38,159 nt of DNA from a virus, in IMG/VR virus record IMGVR_UViG_3300032304_000454, positions 1-38,159 of that record. One strand, written 5' to 3'. Under the pieces are notes generated by a model that was given only the letters and a program-made list of their open reading frames with translations, was not told the DNA's origin and ran no database searches. Of this stretch, positions 8,052-13,846 are shown piece by piece; positions within the stretch are counted from its first letter, which is position 1; each line of letters opens with the position of its first letter. The position numbers were made by a program, and so were the translations under genes.

Positions 8052-8066
8052 GGCTTTCTCCGTTTA

Positions 8067-8084
8067 GTTCAGGGGTTGGTGAAA
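8067..8084. repeat. 18-bp palindrome upstream of DUF3150-like gene
   Basis: GTTCAGGGGTTGGTGAAA, 16 nt before the ATG at 8051. It overlaps the stop codon of the preceding gene. Confidence 0.6.
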
Positions 8085-8317
8085 TCGAAAATTAAAGGCT
8101 TGGGATAGGTGACTGTCACCTCGTACCCAAGTTGTCGTATCCGTCTGATGTTTACTTCAGACAAGGTGGAGCGGTCAGCAATAGCGGCGAATAAGCGCGA
8201 TGTCTCGCACGCCGGATACAGCATCTGTCTGCCGTACACTTCTTTGGCGAGGATGACTATCTGCTTGCCCGCTTTCAAGCCTGCTTCGTAGGCTTCGTTG
8301 GTCAGGTCTTGGATCAT
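8069..8317 (-). CDS. Hypothetical phage protein, 82 aa
   Basis: Starts MIQDLTNEAYEAGLKAGKQI. A helical N-terminal part is followed by STLSEVNIRRIRQLGYEVTV, which could be a small helix-turn-helix-like or alpha/beta element. Coupled upstream by an ATGA at 8317-8314. Function unknown. Confidence 0.68.
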   Translation of the reverse strand: MIQDLTNEAYEAGLKAGKQIVILAKEVYGRQMLYPACETSRLFAAIADRSTLSEVNIRRIRQLGYEVTVTYPKPLIFDFTNP

Positions 8318-8526
8318 CGGTGCAACCCTCCCTTGTTGTTGATACCGCGCAAGTCGTCATAGTCTGTGATGAGCATATAGTTGGACTTGTGAAGCGGCGC
8401 AATGGTGAAGCGGCGTAGTTGCGCGTTGTCCTCACCGCATGGCATACACAGGCGATACCCTGCGTTGGCTCGTTTGGCAGAGTAGTTATCTCCGCACTTA
8501 TCGCATATTGGTTTCATACGAGACAT
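8314..8526 (-). CDS. Small zinc-ribbon protein, 70 aa
   Basis: Two CxxC pairs, CDKCG and CMPCG (about residues 8-11 and 27-30), predict a zinc ribbon. The C-terminal PLHKSNYMLITDYDDLRGIN followed by NKGG is a pattern I associate with small conserved proteins of freshwater phages. The start at 8526 has AAGG upstream; an ATG three codons in is an alternative. A nucleic-acid-binding role is inferred. Confidence 0.75.
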   Translation of the reverse strand: MSRMKPICDKCGDNYSAKRANAGYRLCMPCGEDNAQLRRFTIAPLHKSNYMLITDYDDLRGINNKGGLHR

Positions 8527-8536
8527 GGTTTACCTT

Positions 8537-8881
8537 TCAGCGAGCGTCGTGTGGTTTGTGTGTGAATACTTCTAACTCACGCACTTCGTAGCGGCGGAAA
8601 TCACCGTCCTCGTCATAGATGCGGTACTGCTCCTCACCCATGCGGCAGAGGTAGCACTCGTAGTCGGCTGTCTCGCGGAGCTTGTATAGATCAAGCAATA
8701 CGCCATTGCAGTACAAAGCGTAGACATAGGTCGGCATCGTTTCAGGGGTGGGTGAAACGGTGTTCGGTTCTGGTGTGGGTGGAGGTTGCACCGCGCGTAG
8801 TGCTTGCGCGATGGCGGGGTGGATGTGCCCGTTGGCTTCGGCTTCGAGCCAAGCTGTGTATGCTGATTTGACTGCGCCCAT
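8537..8881 (-). CDS. Hypothetical phage protein, 114 aa
   Basis: N-terminal helix (MGAVKSAYTAWLEAEANGHI), a proline-rich linker near 33-50, then a beta-rich part with YECYLCRMGEEQYRIYDEDG. AAGGAG precedes the start. It is the first gene after the 8983-9011 promoter. One 18-bp palindrome (8740-8757) is embedded in the linker codons. Function unknown. Confidence 0.72.
   Translation of the reverse strand: MGAVKSAYTAWLEAEANGHIHPAIAQALRAVQPPPTPEPNTVSPTPETMPTYVYALYCNGVLLDLYKLRETADYECYLCRMGEEQYRIYDEDGDFRRYEVRELEVFTHKPHDAR
8740..8757. repeat. 18-bp palindrome copy inside a gene
   Basis: TTTCAGGGGTGGGTGAAA, lying in the proline linker of the 114-aa gene. Confidence 0.55.
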
Positions 8882-8919
8882 GATGGACTCCTTACTGTAT
8901 TGAACTGAATGAACTGAAA

Positions 8920-8937
8920 TTTCACCAACCGGTGAAA
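8920..8937. repeat. 18-bp palindrome in 5' leader
   Basis: TTTCACC/GGTGAAA, a perfect 7-bp inverted repeat with a 4-nt loop, about 40 nt downstream of the expected transcription start and 39 nt before the ATG at 8881. Confidence 0.65.
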
Positions 8938-8982
8938 CGATAAGTGATCGTCTTGCGTATCCGCTCCCCGACCACAGACTCT

Positions 8983-9011
8983 ATTATAGCACAACTTTAC
9001 ATATTGTGCAA
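8983..9011 (-). promoter_or_regulatory. Sigma70-type promoter for the early operon
   Basis: Read on the minus strand: -35 TTGCAC (9011-9006), 17-nt spacer, -10 TATAAT (8988-8983). The spacer carries ATGTAAAGTT, also present in the 9907-9935 promoter. It drives the 114-aa gene and probably the rest of the left operon. Confidence 0.8.
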
Positions 9012-9025
9012 TAGTTATGACCCAA

Positions 9026-9244
9026 CTATTTTTGGGTATCCGCTTGGGGTTCAGGTGTGTATGCCCCGCATCGGTTTGCGATTGCCCGAGCTTTGGCGTC
9101 GATTTGCTTGTTCTCCTCAATACTTCCAGAGAATCGCACGACAACCTCAAGACTAGTCCCTGCCCACAAAGGGCATATCAGGTTAGGTCTATGAGCCGAC
9201 CACCCATCGTGGCGCGAGTGGGCGCAGTTTCTACACGACTTCAT
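9026..9244 (-). CDS. Small Cys-rich protein, 72 aa
   Basis: Starts MKSCRNCAHSRHDGWSAH and has a CxxC near the N-terminus, then ICPLW and RCGAY further on. These four cysteines could bind zinc. CGGAG lies upstream of the start. The stop lies just before the 8983-9011 promoter. Function unknown. Confidence 0.7.
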   Translation of the reverse strand: MKSCRNCAHSRHDGWSAHRPNLICPLWAGTSLEVVVRFSGSIEENKQIDAKARAIANRCGAYTPEPQADTQK

Positions 9245-9262
9245 ATTATTCTCCGGTTTTAA

Positions 9263-9421
9263 TCAGGCCACAGCCTCAACTACCTCGTCTGCACGAAAGT
9301 AGAAGGTCCGCATGTACTGCACAAGAACTGCGGTGCGGGTCGATAGCTTGGTGCATATGTTCCCGTTGCTGATGAACGATGTGCCGATGGGCACCTCTTT
9401 GAATGTAATTTTCTTTGACAT
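9263..9421 (-). CDS. Small hypothetical protein, 52 aa
   Basis: MSKKITFKEVPIGTSFISNG followed by a beta-rich remainder ending EVVEAVA. The KxVPIGTxFxxNGN pattern is typical of small conserved phage proteins with an SH3-like look. The ribosome binding site is weak. Its coding nature is supported by the pattern and by filling the gap between neighbours. Confidence 0.62.
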   Translation of the reverse strand: MSKKITFKEVPIGTSFISNGNICTKLSTRTAVLVQYMRTFYFRADEVVEAVA

Positions 9422-9478
9422 AGTTATATCTACACCGTTAGTGATTTTATGTTGAGCGTTATATGCTGTGTTATTTGC

Positions 9479-9829
9479 TTACAACACGTCGTAGCCTGTG
9501 CAGAAGCGCCACAGGTCGGCCTCGCTCATGGCCTCGTGAATAGTGAGTCCGTCCAGCTCGTTGTCGATGTCGCCGAACTCGTCAGCGCTCGTGATGTCAA
9601 AGCCAGAGTCAACTGTGTTTGTGCTGAAGTATGCTTTGTCATTCAGGGGGTCGTGAACGGCAAGCCAGTCGCTGACGATCTGGTCAGCAGTGGGTGTGTT
9701 TATGCAGTCGTGATTGACCAGCGCCTTGGGGGTCGTAACGCGCAACGCTTTGCGCACCGTTCTCGGGATGAACTTATTTAGTTCGGGGTCAGTGAGAACG
9801 GCAGTGGAAACGAGGAATGATGCTTTCAT
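9479..9829 (-). CDS. Hypothetical phage protein, 116 aa
   Basis: Starts MKASFLVSTAVLTDPELN. The start at 9829 is chosen because TTGGAGAAAATC precedes it; four more in-frame codons would absorb that site. The C-terminal half is acidic (ADEFGDIDNELDG). An 18-bp palindrome lies 15 nt upstream of the ATG and another copy (9642-9659) lies inside the gene. First gene after a strong promoter. Function unknown. Confidence 0.75.
   Translation of the reverse strand: MKASFLVSTAVLTDPELNKFIPRTVRKALRVTTPKALVNHDCINTPTADQIVSDWLAVHDPLNDKAYFSTNTVDSGFDITSADEFGDIDNELDGLTIHEAMSEADLWRFCTGYDVL
9642..9659. repeat. 18-bp palindrome copy inside a gene
   Basis: ATTCAGGGGGTCGTGAAC, a weaker member that keeps the invariant TTCA and TGAA. 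Confidence 0.45.
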
Positions 9830-9843
9830 GATTTTCTCCAATG

Positions 9844-9861
9844 TTTCACGGGGAGGTGAAA
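9844..9861. repeat. 18-bp palindrome upstream of the 116-aa gene
   Basis: TTTCACGGGGAGGTGAAA, extended by one more pair to a 7-bp stem (GTTTCAC/GTGAAAC). It lies 15 nt before the ATG and about 40 nt after the expected transcription start. In RNA the loop includes CCUCCCC, partly like an anti-Shine-Dalgarno sequence. Confidence 0.65.
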
Positions 9862-9906
9862 CGGTAAGTGATGGTGTTGTCTGGCTTCTCCCCCAACCAG
9901 AACTCC

Positions 9907-9935
9907 ATTATAACATAACTTTACATATTAATCAA
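9907..9935 (-). promoter_or_regulatory. Strong sigma70-type promoter
   Basis: Minus strand: -35 TTGATT (9935-9930), 17-nt spacer, -10 TATAAT (9912-9907). It reads into the 116-aa gene and sits at the left edge of the candidate origin. The leader downstream is clearly homologous to that of the 8983-9011 promoter. Confidence 0.8.
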
Positions 9936-9944
9936 TAGATGTAG

Positions 9945-10620
9945 ACCAAAATAGTTAACTCGTCGTGGTGGTGTATATATGTATGTCGGCGGGATCGGCA
10001 GAGGAGGGGGTTTGGGCGTGGCGTAGGTGGGGTTTGGCTTGGTTTCTGTGGATAACTTTGTTTGTGGGTGTGGATAAGTGGGGGTGAAAATGGGCGTACT
10101 GTAAAGTTAGTGTTTTAGGCTGGAATCCGTTCCAAAATGGGTGTTTTTCTGGAATTTGGTTTGGGATGGAATTGAGATTGGAAAGTAATACTTTTAAGTT
10201 CAGAATTAGTGTTAGTAGTAGTAGTAGTAGTATATATATAATATATTATCTCTTTACTTATTCCAAAATTCCAAGATTCCAAGTAGTTTTGATAGGGGCG
10301 GGGGTTTGCGTGTTGTTTGCGGAGTAAGGGGAATTGCTTGATGATGCACCGGCTGACGGCCTCTTACGATCTGCGTTTCACCAAAAAACTAAGTTGTAAG
10401 GTTCCTCCCCTCTAAAATTCCAATGGAATTTTGGAATTTTGGAATTTTGTTCTGTAAGTCCTTGATTTAATTGAAGAAAGTCGATTCCAATTTTACTTGA
10501 CATATTCGTCCACTTTACAATAAAACGCAAAAATTCCAATTTCGTGTAAGTTTCGCCCTGATTCCAAAATTCCAATTAGCTCGTTCCAGTTCCAAACAGG
10601 ATTGGAATCTTGGAATAATT
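9945..10620. other. Candidate replication origin / gene-free region
   Basis: No convincing gene is seen here. It contains: a G-skewed segment (25 G against 4 C in 10021-10080); two perfect DnaA boxes TGTGGATAA at 10047-10055 and 10069-10077, same orientation, 22 bp apart (two helical turns); six TAG units at 10213-10230 running into an alternating AT tract to 10248; and about fourteen TTCCAA/TTGGAA hexamers. The hexamers are arranged as ATTCCAAAATTCCAA at 10260 and 10561, and as three tandem GGAATTTT at 10425-10448. This matches the usual parts of an initiator-dependent origin: DnaA boxes, an unwinding element and iterons. Origin function is inferred. Confidence 0.6.
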
Positions 10621-10623
10621 GGC

Positions 10624-10697
10624 TTTTCACCTACCCGTGAAACGCTAAGTCATCGGCTTGCTCACGCACACGCGCGGAGACATAGAACTGGTATCAA
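10624..10697 (-). repeat. Leader block copy A
   Basis: First of three related blocks of about 75-82 bp. Read on the minus strand it starts with TTGATACCAGTTCTATGTC (10697-10679), then a GC-rich CGCG/GTG stretch, then a conserved GATGACTTAGCG, then the palindrome TTTCACNNNNNNGTGAAA (10625-10642). Unlike copies B and C it is not followed by a gene: transcription from it would run into the candidate origin. Confidence 0.65.
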
Positions 10698-10704
10698 TGG
10701 ACAC

Positions 10705-10738
10705 AAAAAAGCCCGACCAATCTTTCGACTGGTCGGGC
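10705..10738 (-). terminator. Rho-independent terminator
   Basis: Perfect 9-bp stem GCCCGACCA/TGGTCGGGC with a 10-nt loop, followed on the minus strand by six T. It ends the transcript of the 192-aa gene. Confidence 0.9.
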
Positions 10739-10746
10739 GTCTGTAG

Positions 10747-11325
10747 TTACTTCAACTTAGCATAGAAAGCATCAATCGCTTGGCGCAATGCAACCTCGTC
10801 AGGGGCAGTTGCATCACCTCGTGCATTAGCCGTCTTGCATCGTGCTTTGCAAGTGGTAAACATATCACTGAGGAACTCAGTGTAGTTCTTAGTCGCGGCT
10901 TTTGTTTTCTCAGTGTTATCAGACACCAATCTACGAACCGCGCGTTTGAGGTCACCCATCACGTTGGACGAGTACTTGTTGAACTTGTCCCGCACATCCT
11001 TGATGATGCTGTGCTGTACAGGGTTGTCGTTCTTGAGTTGGCCAAATGCTTGCTGAGAGTAACTCATGCAATATGCCAGCGACACCTCAGTCCCGCCGTC
11101 CTTGGCCGGAACCCAATCGGCAGTGTACCGAATGGCTGGATTAAGTTCTTGCCAGCGCAAGGCGTGGCCGTCACGCAGTTGGGCTTTAACTTCATCAGGG
11201 ATGGTGTCCAAGAATGTGGGGCACTCTTCTAGAACAAACTTGGCGACACTCGCCATTCCCTCGCCATGCTTGGCGGCTTGATAACCAGCGTCTTTGAAAG
11301 ACGAAACAACGTTTTGCTTTTTCAT
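10747..11325 (-). CDS. Hypothetical protein, 192 aa, paralogue 1
   Basis: Unknown function. Starts MKKQNVVSSFKDAGYQAAKH; this ATG has TTGGAG upstream, so an ATG four codons earlier that overlaps the ribosome binding site is rejected. It is clearly paralogous to the next gene (11517-12122). Shared blocks are SxKDAGYQxA, LRWQELNPA, EVSLAxCxSYSQQAFGQxKN, and FTTxKARCKTAxARGD. The protein is basic and largely helical, so nucleic-acid binding is possible (inference). It has its own promoter, leader and terminator. Confidence 0.78.
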   Translation of the reverse strand: MKKQNVVSSFKDAGYQAAKHGEGMASVAKFVLEECPTFLDTIPDEVKAQLRDGHALRWQELNPAIRYTADWVPAKDGGTEVSLAYCMSYSQQAFGQLKNDNPVQHSIIKDVRDKFNKYSSNVMGDLKRAVRRLVSDNTEKTKAATKNYTEFLSDMFTTCKARCKTANARGDATAPDEVALRQAIDAFYAKLK

Positions 11326-11372
11326 AAGATTCTCCAAAAAATCCGGTCAACACCTCGTCAACCGGTGATTAA

Positions 11373-11402
11373 GTTATGCCACACCCCAAGCCGATAAGTA
11401 AA
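11373..11402 (-). promoter_or_regulatory. Promoter of paralogue 1
   Basis: Minus strand: TTTACT (11402-11397), 18-nt spacer, CATAAC (11378-11373). The same TTTAC-N18-CATAAC layout precedes the genes at 12122 and 12955. The palindrome of block B lies immediately upstream of the -35, where an activator or repressor could act. Confidence 0.55.
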
Positions 11403-11403
11403 G

Positions 11404-11483
11404 TTTTCACGGGGGTCTGAAACGCTGGACGATGCGCTTGCCCTCGCACGCATACACGCGCGGAGACATATAACTGGTATCAA
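11404..11483 (-). repeat. Leader block copy B
   Basis: Minus strand: TTGATACCAGTTATATGTC (11483-11465), GC-rich GTG stretch, then palindrome TTTCAC...TGAAA (11405-11422). It sits between the terminator of paralogue 2 and the promoter of paralogue 1. Confidence 0.65.
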
Positions 11484-11486
11484 AGG

Positions 11487-11514
11487 CCAAAAGAAAAGGG
11501 GCCGAAGCCCCTTT
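11487..11514 (-). terminator. Rho-independent terminator
   Basis: 8-bp stem AAAGGGGC/GCCCCTTT closed by a TTCG tetraloop on the minus strand, followed by TCTTTT. It ends the paralogue 2 transcript 3 nt after the stop codon. Confidence 0.9.
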
Positions 11515-11516
11515 GG

Positions 11517-12122
11517 TTATTCAGCGCGGTAGTAAGCGCGCTTGAAAGCGTCAATGGCAACAGCCAGATTCACTTCGTTAGCTTCACTATCGCCCCGGGC
11601 GCTAGCCGTTTTGCATCGCGCTTTCATCGTGGTGAAGCTGTCGGTAATGTATTCAGCGAAACCCTTTGTAGGGGCTTTGGTCTTTGCTTCGCCTTCACGC
11701 TCAATCCGGCGAACAGCTGTCTTCAGGTCAGACAGTCGGTTAGACTTGTATTTGCTGAAGGCATCGCGGATGCCCTTGATCAGAGAATGCTTCACTGGGT
11801 CTTCATTCTTCATTTGACCGAAGGCCTGTTGACTATAGGACAGGCAAAAAGCCAGACTGACTTCAATGTTCCCAGTGGCGCTAGGCACATAGTCGGTGTT
11901 GTATTTCTTCGCTGGGTTGAGCTCTTGCCAGCGAAGCGCCCAGCCTTCAGTAAGCGCCGCCAAAGTTTCCTTTGGGACTTCAGTGGTGAAGCCGGGGCAT
12001 TCAGCGAATACATAGCGTGCCACTGTATCCATTCGTTCACCGCTGATCGCGGACTGATAGCCTGCATCCTTCAGGCTAGACACGGAAAGGGTCGACTGAC
12101 CCAGAGACTTTGTTGCTTTCAT
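11517..12122 (-). CDS. Hypothetical protein, 201 aa, paralogue 2
   Basis: Unknown function. Starts MKATKSLGQSTLSVSSLKDA with an excellent AAAGGAG upstream. By eye about half the positions are identical to the neighbouring 192-aa protein across the full length, including LRWQELNPA and SYSQQAFGQMKN. The duplication includes the flanking terminator, leader block and promoter, so a whole transcription unit was copied. High-level early expression is likely given the dedicated promoter and strong ribosome binding site. Confidence 0.78.
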   Translation of the reverse strand: MKATKSLGQSTLSVSSLKDAGYQSAISGERMDTVARYVFAECPGFTTEVPKETLAALTEGWALRWQELNPAKKYNTDYVPSATGNIEVSLAFCLSYSQQAFGQMKNEDPVKHSLIKGIRDAFSKYKSNRLSDLKTAVRRIEREGEAKTKAPTKGFAEYITDSFTTMKARCKTASARGDSEANEVNLAVAIDAFKRAYYRAE

Positions 12123-12177
12123 GATTTCTCCTTTGTTGAAAGCTACGGGCGCTGGATATCAGCGTTGCCGTAGTGTT

Positions 12178-12207
12178 GTTATGCCAGACCCTAGACACTA
12201 ATGTAAA
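12178..12207 (-). promoter_or_regulatory. Promoter of paralogue 2
   Basis: Minus strand: TTTACA (12207-12202), 18-nt spacer, CATAAC (12183-12178), directly preceded by the palindrome of block C. Confidence 0.55.
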
Positions 12208-12289
12208 GTTTCAGCGGGGCCTGAAAAGCTAAGTCATGCGCTAGCCACGCACACGCGTCACGCACGCGGCGACAAATAACTGGTATCAA
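12208..12289 (-). repeat. Leader block copy C
   Basis: Minus strand: TTGATACCAGTTATTTGTC (12289-12271), GC-rich CGTG stretch, GCATGACTTAGC, then palindrome TTTCAG/CTGAAA (12209-12226). Confidence 0.65.
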
Positions 12290-12290
12290 A

Positions 12291-12310
12291 GCCACCCTCG
12301 AAAGGATGGC
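12291..12310 (-). terminator. Probable terminator
   Basis: 7-bp stem (GCCACCC with GGATGGC, one G-T pair), 6-nt loop, then TTTGAT on the minus strand. The T-run is short. It lies just after the stop of the 64-aa gene. Confidence 0.6.
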
Positions 12311-12316
12311 TTGTGG

Positions 12317-12511
12317 TCAGCGGCGTGGGTATCTGCTGAACTCATCGCCCTCTATCTTGGCGATGAATGTTGCGCGTATCACTCCCTGTCGTATTGCGTG
12401 GAAGAACACAGCACGAGGGTTGATTGCACTAAGTGGGCGGCGTTCGCGTAGTGCGGCAAGCGTTGCCTGCCGCACATGGACACGCCAGATGTTGGTCTGG
12501 CCTGTAGTCAT
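12317..12511 (-). CDS. Hypothetical protein, 64 aa
   Basis: MTTGQTNIWRVHVRQATLAA, a small basic helical protein. The ATG at 12511 overlaps the upstream stop (TGATG). It may bind nucleic acid, but no family is recognised. Confidence 0.6.
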   Translation of the reverse strand: MTTGQTNIWRVHVRQATLAALRERRPLSAINPRAVFFHAIRQGVIRATFIAKIEGDEFSRYPRR

Positions 12512-12723
12512 CACTTACTCGGATGTGTTGTGTTGTGCCAATCCTGTGCAATCTCTTGCATCAGGTTGAGACTGACCAGCGAGCGTTCATGGTCCTTGGG
12601 GTCAAGGTGCATGACATACTGCACATGGCGGTTTATTGCCTCATACACAAACAGTGCGTTGAAGGGGTCAGCGTGCACGAACGAGTTGATCGTCTGCTGG
12701 ATGGTGGGTTGCTTTGCTTTCAT
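12511..12723 (-). CDS. Hypothetical protein, 70 aa
   Basis: MKAKQPTIQQTINSFVHADP, all-helical look, with TTAGGAG upstream. Coupled to the following 64-aa gene. Function unknown. Confidence 0.65.
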   Translation of the reverse strand: MKAKQPTIQQTINSFVHADPFNALFVYEAINRHVQYVMHLDPKDHERSLVSLNLMQEIAQDWHNTTHPSK

Positions 12724-12742
12724 TTCATTCTCCTAAGTAAGT

Positions 12743-12758
12743 GGGGGCCGAAGCCCCC
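12743..12758 (-). terminator. Hairpin, possible weak terminator
   Basis: GGGGGC/GCCCCC stem with a TTCG loop on the minus strand, followed by ACTTACTT, so there is no full T-run. It lies between the 63-aa and 70-aa genes and may reduce read-through or stabilise mRNA. Confidence 0.5.
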
Positions 12759-12763
12759 GTTGG

Positions 12764-12955
12764 TTAAACTGTCCAGCGTGCGGCGATCATCTTGCCGCGC
12801 TTGCCGTACAACGCCAGTGCATCATTGCTGTAGCACTGCATCCATTCGAGCGCTTCCCGCTCTGTTTTCGCCCAGTGAATCTTCTCAACGCCGTCCCACT
12901 TGACGCATACCATGTACTGTGTGAGCCACAGCCAAGCTGTCTTGATTGCTTTCAT
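12764..12955 (-). CDS. Hypothetical protein, 63 aa
   Basis: MKAIKTAWLWLTQYMVCVKW, followed by a WAKTEREALEWMQCY helix. It reads as a compact alpha/beta mini-domain. ACAGGAG lies upstream of the start. First gene of the leftward early region. Function unknown. Confidence 0.68.
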   Translation of the reverse strand: MKAIKTAWLWLTQYMVCVKWDGVEKIHWAKTEREALEWMQCYSNDALALYGKRGKMIAARWTV

Positions 12956-12999
12956 ATATATCTCCTGTTATGCACAGCACTATTGCTCTGCATGGTTCT

Positions 13000-13029
13000 G
13001 TTATGCCATAACTTCTAATGATTTGTAAA
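13000..13029 (-). promoter_or_regulatory. Leftward promoter
   Basis: Minus strand: TTTACA (13029-13024), 18-nt spacer, CATAAC (13005-13000), the same type as at 11373 and 12178. A degenerate palindrome copy lies upstream, near 13032-13049. Confidence 0.5.
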
Positions 13030-13186
13030 GTTTTGGCGGGATTCTGACCCCACCGTACCCCCACCCCTCAGCTCGCCAAATGGGTCCCCCGCACAGCCTA
13101 TACACTTAAACCTGCACAAATCACCCCACATTTTTCAAATTTCCAGCCAGCCGACCCCACCCCCCTCTATATAGAAACACCCCCCG

Positions 13187-13201
13187 GGTAGGATTCCTAC
13201 C
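13187..13201. promoter_or_regulatory. 15-bp palindrome before the terminase operon
   Basis: Perfect inverted repeat GGTAGG-ATT-CCTACC. It lies between the divergent early and late transcripts and could be an operator or leader hairpin. The rest of 13030-13186 shows C-runs but no gene. Confidence 0.45.
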
Positions 13202-13217
13202 TCCTTTACAAAAGACG

Positions 13218-13226
13218 TGGTATATT
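13218..13226 (+). promoter_or_regulatory. Possible extended -10 promoter for late genes
   Basis: TGGTATATT fits an extended -10 (TGN-TATATT) about 30 nt before the terminase small-subunit start. No good -35 is visible, so this is tentative. Confidence 0.35.
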
Positions 13227-13255
13227 TCGCGCACCAAAGGAGTATCGTTTCCTCC

Positions 13256-13846
13256 ATGACTGAACCGCTGATGCCTGATATTGACTGGGATGTCCCAATG
13301 CCTGCCTCTCTGGCCGAGGCAATGCCGGAGCTTTCTCCGAAAGAAGAGATCGAAATGCGGGCCCGCACCGTAAAGATGATCTCGGACCTCACAGGTAGAC
13401 CCCTAGAACCTACCGAAGAAAACCGCAGTCAAGCCCACGAGCTCATGGAGCAGGTCGTGGCAAACAAAACCCCACCCGATTTAACACAATACCCAAATGA
13501 GACTCTTGCCTATCTTGGCGGTATGGTGGCTATGTACAGCGGTATGGTTGTGCGTGACCTCGCTGATCTGAAGCTGTACGTTGTAAATAAACTACTGCAA
13601 GAATCTGAGCATCCAGACGGCAAAGTAAGGATGCAGGCACTTAAAGCGTTAGGTGAAGTTGATGGAGTTGATGCGTTTAAGAAACGCACCGAAGTCACAG
13701 TCAAGGCTCAGTCTATTGAAGAAGTGGAAAACGAGCTGGCAGAGACGCTAAACAAACTCAAACGCATCACAAGTCTGTCTCAACAGCCTGTGATGGATGT
13801 GCAAGCTAAGAGAATTGATAAGTTGCCTGATGAAACTGACGACTGA
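13256..13846 (+). CDS. Probable terminase small subunit
   Basis: 196-aa protein directly upstream of, and overlapping, the large terminase gene, which is the usual place for the DNA-recognition subunit of the packaging motor. The start MTEPLMPDIDWDVPMP at 13256 has AAAGGAG 13 nt upstream; a GTG further upstream is less likely. The protein is mostly helical with an acidic N-terminus and a charged C-terminal coiled-coil-like part (SIEEVENELAETLNKLKR). No family motif was seen, so the call rests on position and size. Confidence 0.6.
   Translation: MTEPLMPDIDWDVPMPASLAEAMPELSPKEEIEMRARTVKMISDLTGRPLEPTEENRSQAHELMEQVVANKTPPDLTQYPNETLAYLGGMVAMYSGMVVRDLADLKLYVVNKLLQESEHPDGKVRMQALKALGEVDGVDAFKKRTEVTVKAQSIEEVENELAETLNKLKRITSLSQQPVMDVQAKRIDKLPDETDD

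Noticed and set aside
10378-10575. A 65-codon minus-strand open frame in the gene-free region
   Set aside because: It runs through the TTCCAA/TTGGAA array, so the product is made of repeat translations, and no ribosome binding site is visible.
9945-10620. G-quadruplex as main function of the G-rich stretch
   Set aside because: G-runs are present but irregular; the DnaA boxes and iterons explain the region better.
13030-13186. Gene in the gap before the terminase operon
   Set aside because: Only a minus-strand frame exists here, without a ribosome binding site, and it extends into the small terminase gene. C-runs and weak palindromes are the only features.
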